Source: an uncultured Oscillospiraceae bacterium
GTDB taxonomy: Bacteria; Bacillota; Clostridia; Oscillospirales; Oscillospiraceae
Direction: 5' to 3'
Assembly (NCBI GenBank): GCA_910587345.1
Contig: CAJUKH010000026.1
Location: 62,001 to 126,000, forward strand
Length of the DNA: 64,000 nt
Position numbers and translations under genes: made by a program. Below are positions 31,252-38,834 of the stretch, in pieces. A model generated the notes under the pieces. That model was given only the letters and a program-made list of their open reading frames with translations. It was not told where the DNA came from and did no database searches. Every line of letters starts with the position of its first letter. Within the stretch, counting starts at the first letter, position 1.

Positions 31252-31468
31252 TTTCTTTTTCCTCCCCTGGTATAAACTCCAGAATATCTCCCGGCTGGCA
31301 GTCCAAAGCCTTACAAATCGCTTCCAGCGTGGAAAAGCGGACCGCCTTTGCATGATTATTTTTCAAAATGGACAGATTGGCAAGCGTCAGATCCACTTTC
31401 CCAGCCAATTCATTCAGGCTCATTTTCCGCTTTGCCATCATCACGTCCAAATTTACGATAATTGCCAT
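31238..31468 (-). CDS. XRE-family regulator (YozG-like)
   Basis: A 76-residue single-domain helix-turn-helix protein: MAIIVNLDVMMAKRKMSLNELAGKVDLTLANLSILKNNHAK, then RFSTLEAICKALDCQPGDILEFIP. This is the Cro/C1 YozG-type regulator usually encoded beside a DUF2975 membrane protein, as here. It may control its own operon. GGAGGTGGAGAG precedes the ATG. Confidence 0.92.
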   Translation of the reverse strand: MAIIVNLDVMMAKRKMSLNELAGKVDLTLANLSILKNNHAKAVRFSTLEAICKALDCQPGDILEFIPGEEKENAPE

Positions 31469-31480
31469 CTCTCCACCTCC

Positions 31481-32056
31481 CTAAATGGTCAGGTCATTCT
31501 CTTCCTTCAGTTCAGCAGCCTGGCGGAAGAGGGCAGAAATGACCATACACAGAAGACCGCCCATGGCAAAAAGAGGAACAAACAATGTGTTATAGGAAAA
31601 AAGCGATGCCGGAGAGTGAAAGTACAGCAGCCGCCACAGCACCCGCACCAAAGCGACAGCCGAAATTACAAAACAACATTTCGCCGCCCGATTCATGCTG
31701 ACACTATTCTTTTTCCGGAAGGGCTCTCCTTCCAAAACCGTGTCCAGCACCCCCTTTGCCTGCCAGAGAATCACAGCAGTACAAATGCCGCAGACAACAA
31801 GAAACAAAGTGAGCACAGCGGTATATTGACTTCTCCAGACCCGGAACAGGTATTGCCAACAGACAACCAGAAAAACCAGCGGCCCGGATTCCGTCCCAAG
31901 CACTTCCAACTTCTCCGCCGCTCCCCACAGTCCATACTCACTTCCCATCCCTACGATCCCCGGCACGAAAGGCAAGATTGTAAGATTGCATATAAACGTA
32001 GTGACTACCAAAATCTTTAGAAATCCCGCCAATTTTTGCGTTGTTGTTTTTTCCAT
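31481..32056 (-). CDS. DUF2975 family membrane protein
   Basis: A 191-residue protein with four hydrophobic segments (LKILVVTTFICNLTILPFVPGIV, YTAVLTLFLVVCGICTAVIL, CCFVISAVALVRVLWRLLY, NTLFVPLFAMGGLLCMVISAL) and the characteristic GEPFRKKNSVSMNRAAKCC motif in the loop, typical of DUF2975. It is paired with a YozG-type regulator 12 bases downstream. The ATG at 32056 follows AGGAGGG. First gene of the operon. Confidence 0.88.
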   Translation of the reverse strand: MEKTTTQKLAGFLKILVVTTFICNLTILPFVPGIVGMGSEYGLWGAAEKLEVLGTESGPLVFLVVCWQYLFRVWRSQYTAVLTLFLVVCGICTAVILWQAKGVLDTVLEGEPFRKKNSVSMNRAAKCCFVISAVALVRVLWRLLYFHSPASLFSYNTLFVPLFAMGGLLCMVISALFRQAAELKEENDLTI

Positions 32057-32079
32057 AAATTTTCCCTCCTGTCTCCCAC

Positions 32080-32108
32080 ATGTTACCATTTGTTTTATTG
32101 ATTGTCAA
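32080..32108 (-). promoter_or_regulatory. Promoter of the DUF2975-XRE operon
   Basis: TTGACA (32108-32103), 17 bp, TAACAT (32085-32080), close upstream of the first gene. Confidence 0.65.
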
Positions 32109-32145
32109 GTGTTTTTTATCGTTTTTCAATAAATTTATATTGATT

Positions 32146-32181
32146 CGCAAAAAAACGAGGAGGGGTATCCCTCCTCGTTTT
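32146..32181 (-). terminator. Terminator after nfnB
   Basis: AAAACGAGGAGGG/CCCTCCTCGTTTT perfect 13-bp stem (32181-32169 with 32164-32152), four-base loop and a T run on the minus strand. Confidence 0.88.
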
Positions 32182-32194
32182 CTCCGTTTTATTC

Positions 32195-33586
32195 TTATTT
32201 TTGCTTTTGCAGATACTCATCCATGGCTTCAGCCGCCTTTTTTCCGGCGCCCATTGCCAAAATCACAGTAGCCGCACCGGTAACGGCATCTCCGCCGGCA
32301 TAGATCCCTTCCCGGCTGGTTTGCATTGTCTCTTCATTTACCACCAGACAACCTCTTCTGTTTGTTTCCAGCCCGGGGGTTGTGGAGCGGATCAGCGGGT
32401 TTGGACTGGTTCCCAGAGCCATAATGACTATATCCACGTCAAGAAAGAAATTGGACCCCGGCACCTCTTTGGGCACCCGTCGGCCGCTTTCATCAGGGGC
32501 CTGAAGCTGCATTTCCACACACTCGATCTGACAGACCCGGCCTCTTTCATCTCCCAGAATACGCACCGGGTTGCGAAGCAGCCGAAAGTCGATCTCCTCC
32601 TCTTTGGCGTGGTCTATCTCCTCCCGCCGGGCAGGCATCTCTTCCTCACCTCTGCGGTAAATAAGATAAACCTTCTCCGCCCCCATCCGCTTAGCGCATC
32701 GGGCGGCGTCCATGGCCACATTGCCGCCGCCCACTACAGCCACCGCTTTACTCTTTCGAAGGGGGGTATCATAGTCCTCCCGATACGCTTTCATCAAATT
32801 CACCCGGGTCAGATACTCATTGGCGGAGTAGACCCCCGCCAAGTTCTCCCCCTCAATCCCCATAAACAGGGGAAGTCCCGCACCGGAACCTACAAAAACC
32901 GCCTTGTACCCTTCTTCCATCAGTTCATCAATGGTAATTGTGCGGCCTACCACCACGTCAAGCCGAAACTCTACCCCTAAAGCCCCCAGCTTATCTACCT
33001 CACTTTGAACAATGGCTTTTGGAAGACGAAACTCCGGGATACCATAAACCAACACACCGCCGGCAGTATGAAAGGCTTCAAACACCGTCACTTCATACCC
33101 TTTTTTCGCCAAATCACTGGCACAGGTCAGTCCGGCCGGGCCGGAACCCACCACAGCCACTCTGATGCCATTTTGCGTAGGTTTCTGAGGTGCAGCGACC
33201 ACATTTTTCAGATACCAGTCAGCCACAAACCGCTCCAGCCGCCCAATCGCCACTGCCTCACCCTTTACTCCCCGGACGCAGCGGGATTCACACTGACTCT
33301 CCTGAGGGCAGACCCGTCCGGAAACACAAGGGAGTGCATTCGTATCGGAAATGATTTCATAGGCAGCCTTAAAATCCCCTTCGGCTACTTTGGCAATAAA
33401 CTCAGGGATATGTATGTTTACTGGACACCCCTCCACACAGGGCCTATTTTTACAGTGAAGACACCGCTGCGCCTCTTCCATGGCTTCCTGGGGAGTATAT
33501 CCCAGTGTGACCTCCTGAAAATTTTTATTGCGGACCAGAGGTTCCTGTTCCGCTACAGGGGTCTTTGTCAGGCTCATATTCGGCAT
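32195..33586 (-). CDS. nfnB: NADPH-dependent glutamate-synthase-like protein NfnB
   Basis: A 463-residue flavoprotein. The N-terminal ferredoxin-like domain binds two [4Fe-4S] clusters (CLHCKNRPCVEGCPVNI; CVSGRVCPQESQCESRC). Two Rossmann modules follow: FAD (VAVVGSGPAGLTCASDL) and NADPH (VAVVGGGNVAMDAARCAKRMG), with MALGTSPNP near the end. With the adjacent nfnA it should form NfnAB, which couples NADPH formation to NADH and reduced ferredoxin by electron bifurcation. Alone it could be read as the GltD subunit, but the NfnA neighbour and absence of gltB favour NfnB. Confidence 0.9.
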   Translation of the reverse strand: MPNMSLTKTPVAEQEPLVRNKNFQEVTLGYTPQEAMEEAQRCLHCKNRPCVEGCPVNIHIPEFIAKVAEGDFKAAYEIISDTNALPCVSGRVCPQESQCESRCVRGVKGEAVAIGRLERFVADWYLKNVVAAPQKPTQNGIRVAVVGSGPAGLTCASDLAKKGYEVTVFEAFHTAGGVLVYGIPEFRLPKAIVQSEVDKLGALGVEFRLDVVVGRTITIDELMEEGYKAVFVGSGAGLPLFMGIEGENLAGVYSANEYLTRVNLMKAYREDYDTPLRKSKAVAVVGGGNVAMDAARCAKRMGAEKVYLIYRRGEEEMPARREEIDHAKEEEIDFRLLRNPVRILGDERGRVCQIECVEMQLQAPDESGRRVPKEVPGSNFFLDVDIVIMALGTSPNPLIRSTTPGLETNRRGCLVVNEETMQTSREGIYAGGDAVTGAATVILAMGAGKKAAEAMDEYLQKQK

Positions 33587-33600
33587 ATTTCTTCCCTCCT

Positions 33601-34458
33601 TTACGGGATCAAGGCCTTGCCCAGCTCTTCCATACGGCAGGTATGCTTTTCTTTTTCCACTTCCTCTTCCTCCCGATAAACCGCATTGCGGTTCATCAGT
33701 TCGGCAAAATCGACCTGGTGCCCATCAAAATCAGGTCCATCCACACAGGCAAATCTCACCTGTCCCCCAACCGTGACCCGGCAGCAGCCGCACATCCCCG
33801 TCCCATCGATCATCAAAGGATTCAAGCTGACAATAGTCTTCAGGTTGTACGGCTCCGTAGTTTTACAGACAAACTTCATCATGGGAATAGGTCCGATGGC
33901 AATGACAAGGTCATACCCTTCCCCGTTGTCGATCAATTCCTGAAGTTTCTTGGTCACAAGCCCCTCCTCACCATAACTGCCGTCATCTGTCATGATATAG
34001 AGATGATGGCTTACCGCCCTGAACTCCTCCTCCAAAATAACAATATCTTTGGAGCGAAAACCGGTGATCACATCCACGTGGACTCCCCTGTTAAAAAGGG
34101 CCTTGGCCTGGGCGTAGGCAATAGCGCACCCCACGCCGCCGCCTACTATGCACACTTTTTTTGTCTCCTCAGGAATTTCTGTCGGAATGCCCAGAGGACC
34201 GACAAAATCCAAAATGGTATCTCCCTCATCCAGATCCCCCAGTAGCTGGGTAGAAAGGCCAACCTTTTGAAAGATGATAGTCACCGTTCCCTTTTCCCGG
34301 TCATAGTCGGAGATAGTCAAAGGAACCCGTTCCCCCATCTCATCCACCCGAAAAATGATAAACTGTCCAGCCAAAGCCTTGCGGGCGATAAGAGGCGCTT
34401 TCACTTCCATCAATGTGACGGTGGGGTTCAGCTCTCTTTTCCGTACTATTTTAACCAT
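33601..34458 (-). CDS. nfnA: NfnA: FAD/NAD-binding subunit of NfnAB
   Basis: A 285-residue ferredoxin-NAD(P) reductase family protein: FAD-binding barrel (AGQFIIFRVDEMGERVPLTI), NAD site (VCIVGGGVGCAIAYAQA), and a C-terminal [2Fe-2S] motif with GMCGCCRVTVGG and FACVDGPDFDGH. This is the sulfide dehydrogenase/NfnA arrangement. The ATG at 34458 begins MVKIVRKREL; an in-frame start at 34482 has no good site. nfnB follows after 14 bases, so both subunits are co-expressed. It provides NADPH for biosynthesis in ferredoxin-based metabolism. Confidence 0.92.
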   Translation of the reverse strand: MVKIVRKRELNPTVTLMEVKAPLIARKALAGQFIIFRVDEMGERVPLTISDYDREKGTVTIIFQKVGLSTQLLGDLDEGDTILDFVGPLGIPTEIPEETKKVCIVGGGVGCAIAYAQAKALFNRGVHVDVITGFRSKDIVILEEEFRAVSHHLYIMTDDGSYGEEGLVTKKLQELIDNGEGYDLVIAIGPIPMMKFVCKTTEPYNLKTIVSLNPLMIDGTGMCGCCRVTVGGQVRFACVDGPDFDGHQVDFAELMNRNAVYREEEEVEKEKHTCRMEELGKALIP

Positions 34459-34506
34459 ATGACATTTCCTCCCAGACTGCACTTTTTACTTTCATTATCT
34501 CACAGA

Positions 34507-34535
34507 ATTTTAAAGATGTATAAGAAAAATGTCAA
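34507..34535 (-). promoter_or_regulatory. Promoter of nfnAB
   Basis: TTGACA (34535-34530), 17 bp, TAAAAT (34512-34507), about 50 bases ahead of nfnA. Confidence 0.75.
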
Positions 34536-34557
34536 GTCCGAATTCTGATTTCCCAAA

Positions 34558-34599
34558 ACAAGAAATGGGCGGGAGTCCAAAAAGACTCTCGCTCATTTC
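34558..34599 (-). terminator. Terminator after the histidine kinase gene
   Basis: An imperfect stem AAATGAGCGAGAGTC with GACTCCCGCCCATTT (about 14 pairs, T-rich loop), then CTTGTTTT on the minus strand, overlapping the kinase stop codon. Confidence 0.7.
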
Positions 34600-35486
34600 T
34601 TCCATGTCAGCAACACCGAAAAGGTACCCCCATCCTGTTCCGCCTTGGCCTCCCCTTCCATCTGCAAGGTCAAAACCTTTACAATCGCTAAGCCCAAACC
34701 GGTATTGTGCCCGGAGCGGGTTTGATCCGAAGTAAAAAAGCGGTCAAAAACCCGGGGCAGGTCCTCTGCCGGAAGGTTTGCGCCGCCATTGGAGAAAACG
34801 GTGGTCACTTCCCCTTCCCCTGCATAGGCGGAAATGGAAAGGGTGCCATTACCATGTTCCAGAGCGTTGCGTATCAGGTTGGTATAAACTCTTGTCATAG
34901 CCGCCCGGTCGCCCCAGACCAAGGGCAAAGTCTCCGGCAGGTCCACCACGACCTGAAAATGGCTCTCCAATTCATCGTAAAAAGCGGCCAGCAGTTCTCC
35001 TATAACTTCCCGTAAATCCACCCGCTCCCGGGTAATGGGATATTCCCCCGCCTCCATTCGGCTCAAATCGTAAAAACTGGTGATCAGGCCCTGCAGCACC
35101 CTGGCCCGATTTTCAATGATAGCCAGATACTCCCGCCTTTGCGCCTCGGCGACCTCACCACTTTCCAACAGCTGCAAATATCCCAGAATCGAAGTCAAAG
35201 GGGTACGAAGGTCATGGGACACATTGGCAATTTGCCGCCGCAGCGCCTGTTCCCGATGGCGAAAATCGGCCCGCTCTTGTTCTCCATCTCGCAGCAACCC
35301 GTTGATTTCAGCTAAAAGATCTTCGCTGGCCCTGTGTGGGGCAGCGAGATGAAGAGGGGCGGCGGCCCTCTCCTTCCGCCGTTGGCGCAGCTCCTCCGCC
35401 CCTTTCCTCAGGTTGTGGTCCATGGAGTAGAGCCTCACTGCCAACAATAAGCAGACCAGCCCCAGTACTCCCAGCAGATAATACAC
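34593..35486 (-). CDS. Sensor histidine kinase lacking an extracellular sensor domain
   Basis: A 297-residue kinase with one N-terminal membrane helix (YLLGVLGLVCLLLAVRLY), a coiled linker, the phosphoacceptor H box ANVSHDLRTPLTSILGYLQ (His91) and an ATPase domain with NLIRNALEHG (N), DLPRVFDRFF (F) and GHNTGLGLAIVK (G2). No extracytoplasmic domain is present, so the signal probably arrives through the co-encoded ABC transporter. The start is a GTG at 35486 after GAGGTG. It is the last gene of a response regulator-ABC-kinase operon; the partner is at 38060-38755. Confidence 0.92.
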   Translation of the reverse strand: MYYLLGVLGLVCLLLAVRLYSMDHNLRKGAEELRQRRKERAAAPLHLAAPHRASEDLLAEINGLLRDGEQERADFRHREQALRRQIANVSHDLRTPLTSILGYLQLLESGEVAEAQRREYLAIIENRARVLQGLITSFYDLSRMEAGEYPITRERVDLREVIGELLAAFYDELESHFQVVVDLPETLPLVWGDRAAMTRVYTNLIRNALEHGNGTLSISAYAGEGEVTTVFSNGGANLPAEDLPRVFDRFFTSDQTRSGHNTGLGLAIVKVLTLQMEGEAKAEQDGGTFSVLLTWKK

Positions 35487-35504
35487 CCGCTCACCTCACT
35501 ATCT

Positions 35505-36266
35505 TCAATGAAGTTCCTTCAGATTAAAAGCAAACAATCCCACCGCACTGGTCCCTACGATCCAGGCAATTCCCACAAGCCAGCTGTACGCCATACCGCC
35601 TGCGGAAGTCCAGGCGCCATCCATCACTGAATAGGTAATTCGGTATGGAGCTACAAAAAACCAGTAATTGAAAAAATTCAGGATAGGAGAGTCGGTCTTT
35701 TCATAAAAGCCTGCCATGGAAATAGGTACCGAAAACAAAAGGAACAGATAATTGACGGCCGTCGCCCCTGCACTGTTGCGAAAAACAGCCTGAAGGCAGA
35801 ACGCCAAAGACATGCTGGCCCACCATAAAGGTAAAACAAGGAGGGTCCCTTTCACGCACAGGTCAAGCCAAAGGCCCGTGTCCGCCTCCCATACATGGGA
35901 TGACAGCAGACACAACAATATATAAAACCCCATTACCAGCAATGCGGCCGCAGTCCCAACAAGTCCACCAAAAAGCATTTTCCCCAGATAACTTCTGCTG
36001 CGAGGTATCCCAAAAACCACCTCGTTCTTTAGGGTACCCCGTCCATACTGATCATCAAAAGCCCGAATCGCAAAAATCGGAGCCAGGAAAAAACCAAGGA
36101 TCAGAAAGGCAAGGTAGGCTGCAATGTACATTGGAATAGTTGGGATCGCATGCCAGAAGGTTGGAAAAAAGATAAGCCCTATCATGAACAACAAAAACAC
36201 AAACGCAAGGAATATTCCTTTTGTGCGGCAAAGTTTATACCATTCAGCAGAAATATAATTTAGCAT
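35505..36266 (-). CDS. ABC-2 type transporter permease
   Basis: A 253-residue permease with six hydrophobic segments, beginning MLNYISAEWYKLCRTKGIFLAF. That start is typical of lantibiotic/bacitracin-type ABC-2 permeases, as is GRGTLKNEVVFGIPRSRSYLGKMLFGG. It is a paralogue of the preceding permease gene; together they would make the membrane half of one exporter. The ATG follows the previous stop by one base, with AGGAGATC upstream. It probably exports or removes a membrane-active compound; the substrate is unknown. Confidence 0.88.
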   Translation of the reverse strand: MLNYISAEWYKLCRTKGIFLAFVFLLFMIGLIFFPTFWHAIPTIPMYIAAYLAFLILGFFLAPIFAIRAFDDQYGRGTLKNEVVFGIPRSRSYLGKMLFGGLVGTAAALLVMGFYILLCLLSSHVWEADTGLWLDLCVKGTLLVLPLWWASMSLAFCLQAVFRNSAGATAVNYLFLLFSVPISMAGFYEKTDSPILNFFNYWFFVAPYRITYSVMDGAWTSAGGMAYSWLVGIAWIVGTSAVGLFAFNLKELH

Positions 36267-36267
36267 T

Positions 36268-37050
36268 TCAGCTGATCTCCTTCTTTTGAAAACTGATTGC
36301 CCCGATGATGGTGGGCACTGTCAGCCATGCCATCCCCAAAGCCCAGGCATAGGCCATGACACTTTCCGGACTTTGCGTTCTCAGCAAAATAAAGGGCGTA
36401 TTGAGGGATACGGTCCGAATCAGGTCTGCCATCGGCTGCAGTGCCGGCAAAAACACTTCCATCAAGTCCATAAAGCCACTGCCCAGAAACACTACCATAA
36501 CGTAAAATACCGTGGCGGCATTAGAGCCTTTTATCAAAAATTGCAGCATATTGAAAAAGCCAAGCCCTCCCAACCAGAGGGGCAATGCTATCAGCAGCCA
36601 CTTTGCAAACGTTGCCAGATTTGTGCCAAAATCTTCTCCCGCCGGGAAAAGGACACAGCCGATCCCTATATATCCGCCCATCAGCACAAGGCACAATATC
36701 CCTGCCGTCAACGCAGACGCCGTCAGCTTCCCCAAATAAATCTGCCAGCGGGGCAGCCCATAGGAAACCTCATTTTTCAAAGTATTATATTTATATTGAT
36801 CGGAAAATACGATATCTGCAGCAATCATGAGAAAGTAAAGCCCCGCCGACAGAGCCATGGCAAGAATGCCCAGCAGCTCAGAGACGGAAACCCGCTGTAC
36901 CATAAGCATTCCGTCCCCTGACTGGGACATCCCCTCTACCCGCAAAAGCAGCATAAAGGCCGCTACGAGTCCCAGCATGGCAGCTGAAAAAATATAGATA
37001 TATTTCCGATGGACTGCCTTGTAGCATTCGGCACTGAGGTAATTACCCAT
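36268..37050 (-). CDS. ABC-2 type transporter permease
   Basis: A 260-residue permease: MGNYLSAECYKAVHRKYIYIFSAAMLGLVAAFMLLL at the start, then KYNTLKNEVSYGLPRWQIYLGKLTAS and further helices up to AWALGMAWLTVPTIIGAISF. It is homologous to the downstream permease (shared TLKNEV..GLPR/GIPR region). The ATG at 37050 overlaps the ATPase stop by eight bases, with GGGGGTG upstream. It forms an exporter with the ATPase and the second permease. Confidence 0.88.
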   Translation of the reverse strand: MGNYLSAECYKAVHRKYIYIFSAAMLGLVAAFMLLLRVEGMSQSGDGMLMVQRVSVSELLGILAMALSAGLYFLMIAADIVFSDQYKYNTLKNEVSYGLPRWQIYLGKLTASALTAGILCLVLMGGYIGIGCVLFPAGEDFGTNLATFAKWLLIALPLWLGGLGFFNMLQFLIKGSNAATVFYVMVVFLGSGFMDLMEVFLPALQPMADLIRTVSLNTPFILLRTQSPESVMAYAWALGMAWLTVPTIIGAISFQKKEIS

Positions 37051-37966
37051 GGTGAACACCCCCAATCAGATTCAGGAAGTAGTCCTCCAGATTGCCTCCC
37101 CTATGCTCCACACCCGTTAATGCTATACCCTGCTCCACCAGAAGGCGGGTCACTGCCTCCGGCGCCTCCAGCCCCTCATAAAGCCGAATGGCTCCCCCGG
37201 GCAGCACTTCAAAATCCCGAAATCCCAGTTCCCGTTCCAAAAGAGCAGCGGCTCTGGGTGCGTCGCTTACCCGTAATTCCAAACAGTCTCGGCATTTTTC
37301 CGCCAGTTCAGCAGCAGACAACTGCTCCAACATTTGGCCTTTATCAATAAACCCATAGCTGGTAGCCAAATTTTGCAATTCAGAGAGTATATGGCTGGAT
37401 ATCAAAATTGTCGTTTGATACTGCCGATTCAGCTCCAAAAGCAAATTCCGAAAATCCACGATCCCCTCCGGGTCCAGACCGTTGATAGGCTCATCCAACA
37501 GCAAAAGGTCCGGTCGGTTCATCAAGGCCAGCGCCAGTCCAAGCCGTTGCTTCATTCCAAGAGAAAAGGCTTTAAACTTTTTCTTTCCCGTGTCAGCCAG
37601 GCCAACTTTCTGCAGCGCATCCTCCACTACATGATTTCCTGCCACACCACGCTGCCTGCGGTAATATTCCAGATTCTCCCGTGCGGTGAGATAAGGATAA
37701 AAGCTCGGTATCTCCACCATAGCCCCCATGCGAGAGCGTGCTTGCCGTAAATCCTTCTCCCCCGTAACGCCGAAAAGCTCCACCTCGCCCTCGCTGGGAA
37801 GCGTCTGCGCGGCTATCATACGAATAATGGTAGTCTTGCCTGCTCCATTCCGGCCTACCAGGCCATATATCTCTCCTTTACGAAGCGTGATATCTGCATG
37901 AGCCACTGCCGGATGGCTTCCGTAACGCTTACTCAGCCCACGGGTGACCAGTACATTTTCCGTCAT
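37043..37966 (-). CDS. ABC transporter ATP-binding protein (bacitracin/lantibiotic type)
   Basis: A 307-residue ATPase with Walker A GRNGAGKTT, signature FSLGMKQRLGLALALM (LSGGQ-like), Walker B LLLLDEPINGLDP and the H loop ISSHILSEL. The C-terminal extension of about 90 residues is typical of BcrA-like subunits. It heads the transporter genes after the response regulator gene (93-bp gap) and overlaps the first permease. Resistance to an antimicrobial peptide is the usual role of such sets, but the target is not deducible. Confidence 0.92.
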   Translation of the reverse strand: MTENVLVTRGLSKRYGSHPAVAHADITLRKGEIYGLVGRNGAGKTTIIRMIAAQTLPSEGEVELFGVTGEKDLRQARSRMGAMVEIPSFYPYLTARENLEYYRRQRGVAGNHVVEDALQKVGLADTGKKKFKAFSLGMKQRLGLALALMNRPDLLLLDEPINGLDPEGIVDFRNLLLELNRQYQTTILISSHILSELQNLATSYGFIDKGQMLEQLSAAELAEKCRDCLELRVSDAPRAAALLERELGFRDFEVLPGGAIRLYEGLEAPEAVTRLLVEQGIALTGVEHRGGNLEDYFLNLIGGVHHG

Positions 37967-38059
37967 TTGACATGACCTCTCTTTCCTGTAAGTGACTTTA
38001 TCTTACTGCAAAGTCAACAAGAGAGCTTGAAGTAAAAATGAAGAAAAGCTAAAGTTCAT

Positions 38060-38755
38060 TTATCCTTCCATATCACCCATTTTGAAGCCAATTCCCCACA
38101 CTGTTTTGATATATTCACCCTCGCCAGCCTTTCCCAATTTGGAGCGAAGATTGGACACATGGACATTTACCGTGTTGTCATCCCCCATATATTCCTCCCC
38201 CCAAACCCGCTGGTAGATTTGTTCCCGGGTAAAGACCTTTTTGGGGTGAGACATAAGCAGCGCCAATATTTCAAATTCCCTTGCTGTCAGGTTGATCTCC
38301 TTACCGGACACTGTCACAGCAACGCTTTCCCTGTCCAGAGAAAGGTCTCCCCATGTAAGTACGCTCGCTTCAGCGGCAGAAGAAAACTTTTTATACCGCC
38401 GCAGCTGCGCTTCCATGCGGGCTAAAACCTCCGCATTTTCAAAGGGCTTGGGAATAAAATCATCCGCCCCCAGCTTTAATACATTGACCCGGTCCTCTGT
38501 ACCCGCCTTTGCCGAAAGAACAATAACGGGCATGGTCTTCCCTTTACGCAGACGGGCAATAAATTCCTCCCCTGTCAGCCCGGGAAGCATCAAATCCAAA
38601 AGGATCAGGTCATAGCTGTACTGCTCTGCCAGAAGAGCCGCCTCACTGCCCGAAAAAGCAGGACGGCAATCATAGCCCGCATCGGAGGCGATAGTACATA
38701 GAAGCTGATTGATCGCCGGGTCATCCTCCACCACCAAAATATGAATGCTTTCCAT
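38060..38755 (-). CDS. OmpR-family response regulator
   Basis: A 231-residue two-domain regulator. The receiver (about residues 3-118) has acidic VVEDDPAINQLL, phosphoacceptor aspartate in YDLILLDLMLPG, VIVLSAKAG and DDFIPKPF. The C-terminal winged helix has LTAREFEILALLMSHPKKVFTREQIYQRVWG and NVHVSNLRSKLG. The ATG at 38755 is nine bases after AAAGG; the ATG at 38764 is too close. First gene of the operon with the ABC transporter and kinase. It should control these genes in answer to the stress. Confidence 0.93.
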   Translation of the reverse strand: MESIHILVVEDDPAINQLLCTIASDAGYDCRPAFSGSEAALLAEQYSYDLILLDLMLPGLTGEEFIARLRKGKTMPVIVLSAKAGTEDRVNVLKLGADDFIPKPFENAEVLARMEAQLRRYKKFSSAAEASVLTWGDLSLDRESVAVTVSGKEINLTAREFEILALLMSHPKKVFTREQIYQRVWGEEYMGDDNTVNVHVSNLRSKLGKAGEGEYIKTVWGIGFKMGDMEG

Positions 38756-38834
38756 TTTCTCCATCCTTTCTGGCGTCGATATAGCTTCATTATAATGGAA
38801 TCCAACAGAAAAATCTCTTAAATTTTTGTGATTT

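Noticed and set aside
32195..33586. Glutamate synthase small subunit (GltD) proper
   Set aside because: No large subunit gene is near, and the adjacent FAD/NAD protein with a C-terminal [2Fe-2S] site makes NfnAB the better reading.
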